Assembly (NCBI GenBank): GCA_028866655.1
Contig: JAGWHQ010000003.1
Coordinates: forward strand, 22,140-86,139
DNA length: 64,000 nucleotides
Reading direction: 5' to 3'
Source: Nitrososphaerota archaeon
GTDB lineage: Archaea; Thermoproteota; Nitrososphaeria; Nitrososphaerales; Nitrosopumilaceae
In this document: piece by piece, positions 45,084 to 54,869 of the stretch
Layout: every line of letters begins with the position of its first letter
How positions within the stretch are numbered: the first letter of the stretch is position 1
The notes under the pieces: generated by a model
Database searches by the model: none
What the model saw: the letters and a program-made list of their open reading frames with translations, nothing else
Told to the model about the DNA's origin: nothing
Made by a program: the position numbers and the translations under genes

Positions 45084-46106
45084 CTACATTCTATTTATTA
45101 TTTGAAGTAATTTCAAATAAGGATCTTTCATTGAGTCCAGAACAATTTTTGCTCTCTGTTTATTTGTCTTATTAGAATTTACCATTTTTTTGATCAAAAT
45201 TAAAATTTTCTTTGGATTTGTCTCTCTCTTTACAAGTCCTACTCGTACAAGATATTTCTCAATGTAATTTGGTACTGCATCATATGATATGGTAGGAATT
45301 CCCATTAATGCAGCTTCTGCAGTCATGGTGCCTCCTGAGCCAATAAAAAGATCTGTAGTACTAAGAAGCGATTTACCATCTACAACTTTGTCCATTATGA
45401 TAACTTTTTTACCAAACTTTTCTTCTAGTCTCTTTTTTTGTATTGCATATCTTGCCAAGACTATGATGTTGTAGAGATTGTTTTGTTTACTTATTTCATG
45501 AATTACGTTGTCGCTTCCAGTCTTTCCTAAAATATATGCTGCCTCTGATTCTTCTGGTCTGATCACTATTGTTTTTCTAGTTTTGTCAATTGATATCCTT
45601 TCAATTTTTGATCTTTCTTTTACTATTACAGATGCATCAATAGCCTTGTAATGGATGATGTCTTTTTTTGAAATTCCATATTTGACAAACTCATTCTTTG
45701 GTATCACCCACGGTATGAGTAATTTTTGAACTAGTGGTACTGCAAGTCTCATTACTGCCTCCGCATGGGGAGAATCTGAAAAGGCAACATGTTTGATCCC
45801 TATTCCATAGGAGATTCTTGCGGCTTCGGGTGAACAGAAACTGATAGTCAAATCAGGAGAGAATTTCACTACCTCGTCTAGAAGGTGATTCATTCTCTGT
45901 ATACTTGAGTAAAGTTTTCCTTTTTTTGTAGATCCTCCATGTTTTCCAACTAACTTGAGATCTACATTTTTTATCTTTGCTAATTCTACAACTTCGCGAT
46001 AATTTCTTGAAGTACACAGTATTTTGTGATTTTTACTCAATTTGCTTACCATTGGAGCAAAGAAAAGTAGCTGTTTAGGCGTCAAAATGTCAAACCAGAT
46101 TTTCAA
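45084..46106 (-). CDS. DUF354 family protein, GT-B/UDP-GlcNAc epimerase-like
   Basis: About 340 aa. Starts IWFDILTPKQLLFFAPM, the DUF354 signature resembling UDP-GlcNAc 2-epimerase and MurG-type folds. The C-terminal half carries SGGTMTAEAALMGIPTISY and the E-x7-E sugar-nucleotide-binding region typical of GT-B enzymes. The TTG at 46106 gives the family N-terminus; the ATG at 46184 would add 26 unrelated residues and overlap the divergent gene. A surface-glycan role is likely but substrate is unknown. Confidence 0.8.
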   Translation of the reverse strand: MKIWFDILTPKQLLFFAPMVSKLSKNHKILCTSRNYREVVELAKIKNVDLKLVGKHGGSTKKGKLYSSIQRMNHLLDEVVKFSPDLTISFCSPEAARISYGIGIKHVAFSDSPHAEAVMRLAVPLVQKLLIPWVIPKNEFVKYGISKKDIIHYKAIDASVIVKERSKIERISIDKTRKTIVIRPEESEAAYILGKTGSDNVIHEISKQNNLYNIIVLARYAIQKKRLEEKFGKKVIIMDKVVDGKSLLSTTDLFIGSGGTMTAEAALMGIPTISYDAVPNYIEKYLVRVGLVKRETNPKKILILIKKMVNSNKTNKQRAKIVLDSMKDPYLKLLQIINRM

Positions 46107-46171
46107 ACATTTCTGGTATAATCTAAGGGTGGAAAAAGTTTTTCTTAGCCCGTACTCATAGTCCGGATGGT

Positions 46172-47305
46172 TTGGTTGCAACAAAAATTGTTGTGTATGG
46201 CTTGAGTACTGAGGGATACTCTATTGCTTGCCAAATGGCAATAAAAGGAGCTGATGTTTTCATTGTTGATGAATCTGCTCACATGGCAATTTCTCTCAAG
46301 GCAGAGATTGCAAAGACCTATCCTAATGTTACATCATTAAAAGAGGATGAACCACTTTTGGGTGTTGAACCAATAGATGTTGCAATATCTCATGCCGAGT
46401 ATCTCTTCTTTGCTCCACGAATAAGAAAAACCGGACAAGAAGCAAAGATGGAAATTCACTCAAAATTCAAAGATGCGACATCATCAATAAAGAAAGGCGG
46501 TTCAGTAATTTACAATCTTCCAACTGGTATCGGGGGAAATAATGAAACTATTTCTCTACTTGAACATGTTTCTGGTCTTGAGATGGGAAAAAGTATATCA
46601 TATTTCTATTATCCTCTCTCAAAAAATAATACTCCTGAAATTATTGGTTCATTTAATGCAAAAAACGATGACAAGCTTGCCAAATTATTAGAATCTGACA
46701 AAAAAGGAAAAAAGTTTGTATCAATATCTTCTGCTGAAATTTTACATGCAATCAAAATTCTTACGCAATTTGCAAGTTTATCAAGTGTTTTAGAAGTTTC
46801 CAAATTCGCACAGGATTCACAGACAAGAAACGATCTTGTTCTAACTGAATATAACGATCTATTCCTTGATGATATGACAAATGGACTCTATGATTTAAGA
46901 TCACTTGGTACATCTGTAGAAGGTGCAGGTACCATGATGTATCTGGTAAATGGAAGTATAAAGGGAATTGAAGGCTATGTCAAAAGACTGATTGACGAAA
47001 TTCGTTCCACGTTAAAGAAAAATGAACTAAAAGCAAGTAGGACCAAAGTAGTTTTAGTATGGACTCAGGATTCCTATGAGATGAGAGGAGACAAAGTGGA
47101 TATGCTAAATTCTCTTGTTACAAAACTTCGTGATTACATAGGTGATGTAGAAATACATCAAGGACAAGAACTGGATATTTTCCATAGTGATAAAACCACA
47201 ATCATAGTGGCATGTTCAAAATTTGATTATGACAAGATTACTAAAAATGGAAAAGACTCTGATGTTATCGTAATTAAAACAAATCCTCTATGTGAGATAT
47301 TATAA
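46172..47305 (+). CDS. Divergent NAD-binding protein resembling nucleotide-sugar dehydrogenases
   Basis: 377 aa, TTG start. The N-terminal Rossmann loop is IVVYGLSTEGYSIACQMAIKGADVFIVDE (in parts). Next come an IGGNNETISLLEHVSGLEMG region and a middle helix SISSAEILHAIKILTQFASLSSVLEVSKFAQ that parallel UDP-glucose/GDP-mannose dehydrogenases. The catalytic cysteine region of those enzymes is not recognisable, and the C-terminal 110 residues are unfamiliar. Divergent from DUF354 and upstream of grpE by 33 nt. Could be an inactive or altered dehydrogenase. Confidence 0.6.
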   Translation: MVATKIVVYGLSTEGYSIACQMAIKGADVFIVDESAHMAISLKAEIAKTYPNVTSLKEDEPLLGVEPIDVAISHAEYLFFAPRIRKTGQEAKMEIHSKFKDATSSIKKGGSVIYNLPTGIGGNNETISLLEHVSGLEMGKSISYFYYPLSKNNTPEIIGSFNAKNDDKLAKLLESDKKGKKFVSISSAEILHAIKILTQFASLSSVLEVSKFAQDSQTRNDLVLTEYNDLFLDDMTNGLYDLRSLGTSVEGAGTMMYLVNGSIKGIEGYVKRLIDEIRSTLKKNELKASRTKVVLVWTQDSYEMRGDKVDMLNSLVTKLRDYIGDVEIHQGQELDIFHSDKTTIIVACSKFDYDKITKNGKDSDVIVIKTNPLCEIL

Positions 47306-47338
47306 TAAGGGCATGTTCTAAAAAATAATGTAGTAAAA

Positions 47339-47905
47339 TTGTCTGACGCATATGATGTATCTCAAAATGATTTAACAGAAACACATGAACGTCATAACAA
47401 CAATGATGAAATGGAACGCTCCCAAGAACTTGAAACAATGAAAGTTCAGCTTGAGCATGAAAAAGAAAAAGTTTCTTCTTATGAAAAAAAAATCCAATAC
47501 CTGCTTGCAGATTTTGAAAATCTAAAGAAAAGATCAGATATTGATATTCAGAATCGTGTAAACTCAATCACTGATGGTGTTGTTCTCAAATTTCTTGGAA
47601 TATATGACGATTTTGTTCGAGCAAAAGATGTTTTATCAAAACAAGATGCAAATACTCAAGGTCTGGACTCAATTCTAAAAAATATGGATGCATTTCTAAC
47701 CGAATTTGGAGTAAAACCCATTGAAGCGGTAGGTGAGATCTTTGATCCCAAATTACATGAAGCCATATCTGTAAAAGAAGATTCAACATTGGATGATAAT
47801 ACAATCACTACAGAACTTCGCAAAGGATATATTTTGAAAGAGAGAGTTATTAGACCAAGCTTAGTAGAAATATCTAAGCGAAGTATCAAAGAGATGAAAA
47901 TGTAA
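47339..47905 (+). CDS. grpE: Nucleotide exchange factor GrpE
   Basis: 188 aa, TTG start. Long N-terminal coiled coil (about 25-70, LETMKVQLEHEKEKVSSYEKKI) and a head domain with LLADFENLKKRSDIDIQNRV, LKFLGIYDDFVRA, GVKPIEAVGEIFDPKLHEAIS and the ending RVIRPSLVEISK. It releases ADP from DnaK. Next to dnaK with no intergenic space, as in bacterial heat-shock operons. Such Hsp70 sets in archaea are considered acquired from bacteria. Confidence 0.95.
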   Translation: MSDAYDVSQNDLTETHERHNNNDEMERSQELETMKVQLEHEKEKVSSYEKKIQYLLADFENLKKRSDIDIQNRVNSITDGVVLKFLGIYDDFVRAKDVLSKQDANTQGLDSILKNMDAFLTEFGVKPIEAVGEIFDPKLHEAISVKEDSTLDDNTITTELRKGYILKERVIRPSLVEISKRSIKEMKM

Positions 47906-49753
47906 ATGGCAAAAATTATTGGTATTGATTTGGGAACAAGCAATTCTGCTGCGGCTGTCATGCTGGGTGGAAAACCTACCCTTATTCCTGCATCTGAGGG
48001 AACTACAGTTGGGGGAAAGGCATTTCCTTCGGTTGTTGGCCTCACAAAAGATGGTCAACTCATAGTTGGTGAACCAGCAAGAAGACAGGCAGTGACCAAT
48101 CCAGAAGGTACCGTGGTAGCAGCAAAAAGAAAGATGGGAACAGATCACTTTTTTAAAATATATGATAAAGAGTACAAGCCTCAACAAATCTCTGCATTCA
48201 TTTTACAAAAAATAAAGCGAGATGCTGAGGCTTTTACTGGAGATAAGGTTGAGAAAGCAGTAATCACAGTGCCTGCATATTTCAATGATAACCAACGACA
48301 AGCAACCAAAGACGCTGGACAAATTGCAGGTCTTGACGTTGTAAGAATAATAAATGAACCAACTGCTGCTGCTCTTGCTTTTGGTTTAGACAAATTAAAA
48401 CAAGATATGAAAATTATGGTGTTTGATTTGGGTGGAGGTACACTTGATGTAACCATTATGGAAATGGGTGGTGGTGTATTTGAAGTCATGAGTACATCTG
48501 GAGATACTCAGCTTGGAGGTACAGACATGGATAAAGTTTTGATTGATTATGTTGTTGATAGTTTTAGAAAAACATCTGGAATTGATATCTCAAAAGACAA
48601 TGCAGCTATGGTAAGAGTAAGAGAAGCAGCTGAAAAGGCAAAGATCGAACTCTCCTCTATATTTGAAACTGATATCAACTTACCATTCATATCGTATGAT
48701 CAATCTTCTGGACCAAAGAATCTTGAATTAAAAATAACTCGAGCAAAGTTTGAAGAACTCATCAATCCAATAGTGGAAAGATGCAGGCCTTCTGTTACCA
48801 AGTCTCTAGAAGATGCAAAGCTTACTCCTGCAGATGTTAGTAAAATCATCTTGGTCGGGGGCCCTACTAGAATTCCTCTAGTCAAAAAATTTGTTGCTAA
48901 TTTGATGGGAAAAGAACCTGAAGCCGGAATAGATCCAATGGAAGCAGTTGCTTTGGGTGCTGCAGTTCAGGCAGGAATTATTGGTGGTGAGGTTACAAGT
49001 GATATTGTACTTCTTGATGTTACTCCTCTTACACTTGGCTTAGAAGTGTTAGGAGGATTACGAGAACCTATAATTGACAGAAATACAACGATTCCTACCT
49101 CAAAGAGCAAGGTTTTCACAACTGCTGCAGATAATCAAACTGCTGTAACTATACATGTAGTTCAAGGAGAACGACCAATGGCTGCTGATAACGTATCTCT
49201 TGGAAGCTTTAATCTTTCAGGAATTCTTCCTGCTCCCAGGGGTATTCCACAAATTGAGGTCAAATTCGATATTGATGCAAACGGTATACTCAACGTAGCG
49301 GCAAAAGATCTAGCTACACAAAAAGAAGCAAAAATAACTATTACTTCACGTACAAAACTTGCCAAAGAAGATATAGAAAAAATGACAAAGGATGCTGAAC
49401 TCTTTTCTGAGCAAGACAAAAAGAAGAAAGAAGAGGTATTGATCAAAAACGAAGCACAACAATCTATCTATGCAGCTGAAACTCTAATCAGTCAACAGAA
49501 GGATAAGATATCCCAAGATCAGGGTGTTCAAGTAAGTAATGCAATAAAAGAACTAAAAGATGTTCTTGACAAGAGTATTGAAGAAATAAAACCAAAACTT
49601 GATTCTCTAACCAAGTTGATAAATGATATCAGTACAGAACTTTACAAAAATGTTACACCGCCACCTGGTGCAGCTGCACAAGGTGGACCGGAAACAACTT
49701 CACAAAGTGGACCTGATGCAACTGGACAGAATGCGGGCAACCCACCAAACTGA
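47906..49753 (+). CDS. dnaK: Chaperone DnaK (Hsp70)
   Basis: 615 aa. ATPase domain: [43 protein letters not shown] (read in parts), [28 protein letters not shown] and [12 protein letters not shown]. Substrate-binding domain with [23 protein letters not shown] and [12 protein letters not shown]-terminal lid and Gly/Gln-rich tail end AGNPPN. Between grpE and dnaJ in operon order grpE-dnaK-dnaJ. Confidence 0.98.
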   Translation: MAKIIGIDLGTSNSAAAVMLGGKPTLIPASEGTTVGGKAFPSVVGLTKDGQLIVGEPARRQAVTNPEGTVVAAKRKMGTDHFFKIYDKEYKPQQISAFILQKIKRDAEAFTGDKVEKAVITVPAYFNDNQRQATKDAGQIAGLDVVRIINEPTAAALAFGLDKLKQDMKIMVFDLGGGTLDVTIMEMGGGVFEVMSTSGDTQLGGTDMDKVLIDYVVDSFRKTSGIDISKDNAAMVRVREAAEKAKIELSSIFETDINLPFISYDQSSGPKNLELKITRAKFEELINPIVERCRPSVTKSLEDAKLTPADVSKIILVGGPTRIPLVKKFVANLMGKEPEAGIDPMEAVALGAAVQAGIIGGEVTSDIVLLDVTPLTLGLEVLGGLREPIIDRNTTIPTSKSKVFTTAADNQTAVTIHVVQGERPMAADNVSLGSFNLSGILPAPRGIPQIEVKFDIDANGILNVAAKDLATQKEAKITITSRTKLAKEDIEKMTKDAELFSEQDKKKKEEVLIKNEAQQSIYAAETLISQQKDKISQDQGVQVSNAIKELKDVLDKSIEEIKPKLDSLTKLINDISTELYKNVTPPPGAAAQGGPETTSQSGPDATGQNAGNPPN

Positions 49754-49789
49754 TCTTTATACAAGGGAATATTCCTAAGTTGAATTATC

Positions 49790-50899
49790 ATGAGTTCTAA
49801 ACGTGATTATTATGAGGTTTTGGGAGTCTCAAAAAGCTCAAACCCTGATGAGATAAAATCACAATATAGAAAACTTGCTCTAAAATTTCACCCTGATAAA
49901 AACAAATCACCTGATGCTGCAGAGCACTTTAAGGAAATTTCAGAAGCATATGCAGTATTATCTGACTCGGAAAAACGTAAACTCTATGATACACATGGTC
50001 ATGCTGGCGTAGATGGAAGATATAGTACAGACGATATTTTTCAAGGTTCACGATCTAACTTTGAAGATATCTTTGGAGGCGCTGGTGGTTTTGAGTCTAT
50101 TTTCGAATCTATTTTTGGCAGAGGCGGCGGATTTAGATTCGGCGGATTTGATTTTGGAGGATCTGGAAGGTCAAGAGGCTCTGATCTTGTATATGACACA
50201 GCATTGACACTTGAAGAAGCATTCAAGGGGAAAAAAGAAGAGATTGACTTACCACGACTAGTAAACTGTGATACTTGTAATGGATCAGGCTCTGCTCCTG
50301 GTACATCTGTGAGAACATGCACTGTGTGTAATGGTCAAGGTCAAACCCGAGTGTCACGAAGTAGTGGATTTTCTACATTTGTAACTGTACAGCCATGTAA
50401 TACCTGCAGAGGACAAGGTAAGATAATTGAAAAACCATGTTCAAAATGTAAAGGATCTGGAAAACAAAAAACAACAAAAAAGTTTTCATTTGAAATTCCT
50501 CCTGGAGTAGAGGACGGAGAATACAGAATACCAGGTGAGGGTGAATCAGTTCAAAATGGTGTAAATGGTGATCTAATTGTTAGAATAAGAGTGCGACCAC
50601 ATGATAAATTCAAGAGAGATGGTGCTGATATTTTCTATGATGCAAATATATCTATGATTGATGCAACATTGGGAAAAAATATTTTGGTTGAAACATTAGA
50701 GGGACAAGAAAAACTTGAGGTAGAATCAGGAAGTCAACCAAACACGATAGTTAAATTGAAAGGAAAAGGACTTCCTCGTCAAAGTGGGAGAGGTCGAGGA
50801 GATGAATATGTTCGACTTGTCATCAATATACCTAACAAGATAGACAAACATCAACGTAAATTGCTTGAAGAACTAGAAGACAGTTTTCACAGGAGTTAG
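49790..50899 (+). CDS. dnaJ: Chaperone DnaJ (type I Hsp40)
   Basis: 369 aa. J domain with the HPD motif ([20 protein letters not shown]), a Gly/Phe-rich region ([20 protein letters not shown]), and a zinc domain with four CxxCxGxG repeats ([32 protein letters not shown]). C-terminal substrate-binding beta domains follow. It stimulates DnaK ATPase and delivers clients. 36 nt after dnaK. Confidence 0.97.
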   Translation: MSSKRDYYEVLGVSKSSNPDEIKSQYRKLALKFHPDKNKSPDAAEHFKEISEAYAVLSDSEKRKLYDTHGHAGVDGRYSTDDIFQGSRSNFEDIFGGAGGFESIFESIFGRGGGFRFGGFDFGGSGRSRGSDLVYDTALTLEEAFKGKKEEIDLPRLVNCDTCNGSGSAPGTSVRTCTVCNGQGQTRVSRSSGFSTFVTVQPCNTCRGQGKIIEKPCSKCKGSGKQKTTKKFSFEIPPGVEDGEYRIPGEGESVQNGVNGDLIVRIRVRPHDKFKRDGADIFYDANISMIDATLGKNILVETLEGQEKLEVESGSQPNTIVKLKGKGLPRQSGRGRGDEYVRLVINIPNKIDKHQRKLLEELEDSFHRS

Positions 50900-50904
50900 T
50901 TACA

Positions 50905-51459
50905 TTGAGAATAGGACTTGATGTGGATGGAGTTCTAGCAGATGTAATTACATCGTGGTTATCATATAGCAATAAAATAAGACCAGTAATATTGAAATCT
51001 CAAATATCAGAGTGGGACTTTTGGAGAGATCATAGTATAGATAAATTTGATTTCTATAGTGAACTTTCAATTTGTTGGAAGTCTTGGGAAACTATGCCTC
51101 CTACCGAAAGCAATCTTGCACATGTTACTACACAATTATCCAATCTTGGTACTGTTGATATTGTAACAGCAAGAGAAGAATCTACTCATGATGATGTAAA
51201 AAAATGGCTTAATCTACATAAAATAAATTTCAAAAACTATGTTGGTGTATTAGAAGGAGTAGAAAAATCGCAACTGGATTATGATGTATTTATCGATGAT
51301 TCTCCACTTAATGCAAAAAGTATGTTGGATAAAGGAAAATCTGTAATACTGTATTCACAACCTTGGAATGAATCTTTTAAAGACAATAGAGCTACAAGGA
51401 TTTACGAGCTAAAAAATGCGGTACCTGTGATTGATAAAATGCTTAATGTAAATAAATAA
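50905..51459 (+). CDS. HAD-like 5'(3')-deoxyribonucleotidase family protein
   Basis: 184 aa, TTG start, 5 nt after dnaJ. HAD motif I is IGLDVDGVLADVITSWL (DVDGV); a mid-chain TAREESTHDDVKKWL and FIDDSPLNAKSML resemble the NT5C/5'-nucleotidase C subfamily. This subfamily removes phosphate from deoxynucleotides, but several archaeal members are untested. It may be co-transcribed with the chaperone operon without functional link. Confidence 0.78.
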   Translation: MRIGLDVDGVLADVITSWLSYSNKIRPVILKSQISEWDFWRDHSIDKFDFYSELSICWKSWETMPPTESNLAHVTTQLSNLGTVDIVTAREESTHDDVKKWLNLHKINFKNYVGVLEGVEKSQLDYDVFIDDSPLNAKSMLDKGKSVILYSQPWNESFKDNRATRIYELKNAVPVIDKMLNVNK

Positions 51460-51520
51460 TTCCAAACTATTGGCGAATATAAAAAAGAACTTATTGTCGG
51501 ATCTTAATTCTCACGTTGTT

Positions 51521-51605
51521 GCGGGGGTCGCCTAGCCTGGTCAACGGCGTAAGGCTCAGAACCTTATCTCTTAGGAGTTCGTGGGTTCAAATCCCACCTC
51601 CCGCA
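51521..51605 (+). tRNA. tRNA-Leu (CAG)
   Basis: 85 nt. Acceptor GCGGGGG/CTCCCGC, anticodon stem TAAGG/CCTTA with loop CTCAGAA (anticodon CAG), a long variable arm (TCTCTTAGGAGTTC), T-arm GTGGG-TTCAAAT-CCCAC and A73. The long variable arm and A73 agree with leucine. No intron. CC follows the discriminator but a full CCA is not encoded. Its last 35 nt are identical to those of the tRNA-Leu(UAG) at the right end of the window. Confidence 0.96.
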
Positions 51606-51613
51606 CCTTTTGT

Positions 51614-53521
51614 TTATTTTTTATCTATCTTGATCTTTATCTTGTCTTCTAATAGCTGATTTAGTTTCTGACCGTCTACTTTACCGCGTAGTGTTTTCAT
51701 GGCCAGTCCCATTAGGGGTCCCATTGATCTTAATCCTTGGTCTTCAATTATCTTCAAGTTAGATATTACCAAATCGTCCAGTATCTTGTGTAATTCGGCA
51801 TCTTCTATGGTGCTCAACGCATTAGACCTGATTGACTCTGAAATCGTTTTTGATTTTCCACTCATGATACTCTCAAATATCATTTCAAGTGATTCTTTTG
51901 CTATCTTTTCTTCTGTGACTAGCCTAAAGGCCTCAACAATATCTCCAGTCTTTAGTAATTCTGAATTCATTCCTCTTCGCTCCAAGTTTGTAATTGTACC
52001 ACAAAGAGTAGAGGCCACAAAATTTGGAGAAACTCTCTTGTCTTTGCATATTGTTTCAAACAGATCTAGATATTCAGAGTCAAATATCTGAGCCGAAAGT
52101 TGTTGATTTAGTTCATATTGTTTTTGTAATGCTATGAGGTTTTCTTCCCATGATTTTGGAATTTTATCTCTTGCTTGCTCTATCTCTGTATTGTTTACAA
52201 TAATTGGTGGTATGTCGGTCTCTGGATACATTCTAGAAGATCCAGGTCTTGGTCGTAGAAACACTGTTTCACCTGTTATTGTAGCAGCTCTTGTCTCTGC
52301 AGGTACTCCATTTCTTGCATCTTCAATTCGTTTTATGATGGATTCTATAACGATGTCAAGTTTTTTCTCATTTCCAGCTACAATAATAAATGCATCATCG
52401 GATTTCATTTCAAGTATGTCTATTATTCCTTGAATTTCCAACTCTTCAATACCATAGTTTGGTAATTCGTCAGAATGAAACAGTCCACCTATGCCAAAGA
52501 ATCTAACCAATTCGCCTAATTGTTTTCCTAATCTTATTCCTGAATATGGTTCCCATCCCAACATTCTCGCATATCCCTTGATTCTCATTGCCTTTATTGA
52601 GGAACCTTCTGAAAGAGATTTTTGAATGATCTTTGATTTACAATTTTTGAATATACTTGATACATCCTTTACATCCTGGTCTTTGGATATTTTTTCAATT
52701 TTTAGTGTTCTTAATTTTTCGGCAATGATCTTAAGACCGTGTTGTCTCTTTGCCTCATACTCAATGACTTTTTCTAATTGATCCAATTTTTGCACACCTT
52801 TTACTTCTATCACTGAACCACCTCCATCTATTGACACATTAACATCCTGTCTAATTGATCCAATTCCCCTTCCTACTCTTTTTGTTGCACGTAACATTCG
52901 ACCCAAAGTCAAAGCAATATTTTTGATCTCTTCTGGTGTGCCAGAGACTGGATCCAATGCAATTTCTACTAATGGTACTCCTAATCTGTCCAAACTGTAT
53001 TCTCTTGTATCCTTTGAGTCTTGAAGCAGTTTTGCAGCATCTTCTTCAAGACAGATGCTCTGGACTCCCACTTTCTTACCATTGACTTCAAGATTTCCAC
53101 CCATGGAAACTAGCATAGTTCTTTGAAAACCTGAGGTATTGGAACCGTCAATTACAAGTTTTCTCATTACGTAGATTTCATTGAAAATGTTTGATTTTAA
53201 TGCAGATGACATGATCAAAACAGTCTCTTTTGCGTTAAGATCAAGATCATGTGGAGGCTCATCATCTTGTTCCACTAGGCAGCTACTTTCTGGATTTGCA
53301 GAATAGATGATTGTTTTTTCCTTACTTTTCTCAAAAATGGCGCTAGGATCAAATTCCCCTAACTCGCTACTTGTTATCCTTAATTTACGTGAAAATTTAA
53401 TTGGATACTCGTCTGATTCAATAGGCTTGCATCTGCAAAACAACTTGGCTCCTGTTGCAAGTTGTTGATGAATTTCTAATCCTACCAAAAGTCCTATCTT
53501 ATCAATTTGGATTTCGGACAT
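51614..53521 (-). CDS. gatE: Glutamyl-tRNA(Gln) amidotransferase subunit E
   Basis: 635 aa. With GatD it converts Glu-tRNA(Gln) to Gln-tRNA(Gln) in archaea. GLEIHQQLATGAKLFCRC, the GatB/E core stretch KLVIDGSNTSGFQRT, ICLEEDAAKLL, LDRLGVPLVEIALDP and RQDVNVSI are present, with an AspRS-like insert (about 270-400) and YqeY-like helical C-terminus. 32 nt downstream of gatD. The tRNA-Leu gene lies convergently at its 3' end. Confidence 0.96.
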   Translation of the reverse strand: MSEIQIDKIGLLVGLEIHQQLATGAKLFCRCKPIESDEYPIKFSRKLRITSSELGEFDPSAIFEKSKEKTIIYSANPESSCLVEQDDEPPHDLDLNAKETVLIMSSALKSNIFNEIYVMRKLVIDGSNTSGFQRTMLVSMGGNLEVNGKKVGVQSICLEEDAAKLLQDSKDTREYSLDRLGVPLVEIALDPVSGTPEEIKNIALTLGRMLRATKRVGRGIGSIRQDVNVSIDGGGSVIEVKGVQKLDQLEKVIEYEAKRQHGLKIIAEKLRTLKIEKISKDQDVKDVSSIFKNCKSKIIQKSLSEGSSIKAMRIKGYARMLGWEPYSGIRLGKQLGELVRFFGIGGLFHSDELPNYGIEELEIQGIIDILEMKSDDAFIIVAGNEKKLDIVIESIIKRIEDARNGVPAETRAATITGETVFLRPRPGSSRMYPETDIPPIIVNNTEIEQARDKIPKSWEENLIALQKQYELNQQLSAQIFDSEYLDLFETICKDKRVSPNFVASTLCGTITNLERRGMNSELLKTGDIVEAFRLVTEEKIAKESLEMIFESIMSGKSKTISESIRSNALSTIEDAELHKILDDLVISNLKIIEDQGLRSMGPLMGLAMKTLRGKVDGQKLNQLLEDKIKIKIDKK

Positions 53522-53553
53522 TTGTAATTTTATTCTTGTACTTGCTTTAAAGC

Positions 53554-54837
53554 TTAGTCTGAAAATTCAAGAGCAACATTCTCTTTCATCAATTTTGTCA
53601 TTTCATCCAAATTTTTTGAATTGGCCAATGCCCACATTGTTTTTACAAGAGCTGTCTCAGGTATCATGTTTCCAAGTGGTATGACTCCAAGATTCAAAAG
53701 ATCTCTTCCACTGTCATAGACCGTCATTCTTACCATTCCGTCAATACACTGCGAAGTCATTCCGATGAATAATCCATTTTTCTTTGCCTTTTCTATTGAT
53801 GCATACATTGTTTTTCCAACATGCCCAAGTCCAGTTCCCTCAATAATTATTCCTCTATATCCAGAATCTATAGCATATTCAATGATCTTGGAATCAAGAC
53901 CTGGATAATATTTTAGCAACAAGACATGTTCGTCAAACTTGATCCTGGGCACATATTCTCTTTTTGGAACATCAAACATCTTGTCTTTTTCAATATTTCT
54001 TGATTTGACAATATATGCAGGGGGACCACCTATTGTTTTGAATGCATCTCGTCTACTAGTGTGGTTTTTTCTTACACGTGTGGCCCAGTTACAAGCAATT
54101 TCATCATCACTTGAACTATTGTGCATTATTACAAAAATTCCTGGAGATTGCACCTTTGTCAAAAATATTGTAGCAGCAATTAGATTCAATGCGGCATCTG
54201 AAGATGGTCTGTCAGATGATCTCTGTGAACCTACCAATGCAACCGGTTTTGGAAATCCTGCTAAAGAAAATGCTAATGCTGATGCTGTATATTGCATAGT
54301 GTCTGTACCATGAGCTACTATGATCCCATCGTATTCTGATCTAGAATAAGAATCAAGTTTTTCTGCAATCTTTATCCAGTGTTGGGGGAGTAAATTTTCA
54401 GAATATTCTGAAAAAAGTACTTCGGTGTCTATGTTTGCAATGGTCGCAAGTTCAGGAACACTTGCATTGAGCTCTGCAGCATTAAGAGCTGGAGTGACTG
54501 CACCAGTTCTATAGTCTATTCTACTTGCAATGGTTCCTCCTGTTGACAAGAGGAGAATTTTTGGAAGTTTTGGATTTTGTTGAGAATTGTATGTTATTTC
54601 TTTTTTTATTGCAGGTTGTGCTTCTACTTCTATTTTTTTTATCTTGTCTAGTTCTAATCCGATGTTGTACCCACTCTTTAGTTTCAAAACAATGTGATGA
54701 TCGTCACTGTGTTCATATCTAGGCATTATGACTCCTGAATAAATTGAATCTGAGTAAATCTTTACCTGACTTCCTATCGCTATCTTATTACTTGTAAGAA
54801 ATTCTAATCCTTTGCCCTTGTATCCAAATTGTGACAT
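53554..54837 (-). CDS. gatD: Glutamyl-tRNA(Gln) amidotransferase subunit D
   Basis: 427 aa. Asparaginase-like subunit that supplies ammonia from glutamine to GatE. N-terminal beta-barrel of about 85 residues, then the catalytic domain with STGGTIASRIDYRTGAVTP (first Thr), VAHGTDTMQYTASAL (second Thr and Asp), KPVALVGSQRSSDRPSSDAA and a Lys region (CNWATRVRKNHTSRRDAFK in parts). 33 nt before gatE and 32 nt after cdc48. Confidence 0.96.
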   Translation of the reverse strand: MSQFGYKGKGLEFLTSNKIAIGSQVKIYSDSIYSGVIMPRYEHSDDHHIVLKLKSGYNIGLELDKIKKIEVEAQPAIKKEITYNSQQNPKLPKILLLSTGGTIASRIDYRTGAVTPALNAAELNASVPELATIANIDTEVLFSEYSENLLPQHWIKIAEKLDSYSRSEYDGIIVAHGTDTMQYTASALAFSLAGFPKPVALVGSQRSSDRPSSDAALNLIAATIFLTKVQSPGIFVIMHNSSSDDEIACNWATRVRKNHTSRRDAFKTIGGPPAYIVKSRNIEKDKMFDVPKREYVPRIKFDEHVLLLKYYPGLDSKIIEYAIDSGYRGIIIEGTGLGHVGKTMYASIEKAKKNGLFIGMTSQCIDGMVRMTVYDSGRDLLNLGVIPLGNMIPETALVKTMWALANSKNLDEMTKLMKENVALEFSD

Positions 54838-54869
54838 CTACTAGAACTAGAAAAGTTATTTTATTAAAA

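Noticed and set aside
45084..46184. ATG at 46184 as the start of the DUF354 gene.
   Set aside because: It would add 26 residues not typical of the family and overlap the divergent gene; TTG 46106 gives the family N-terminus.
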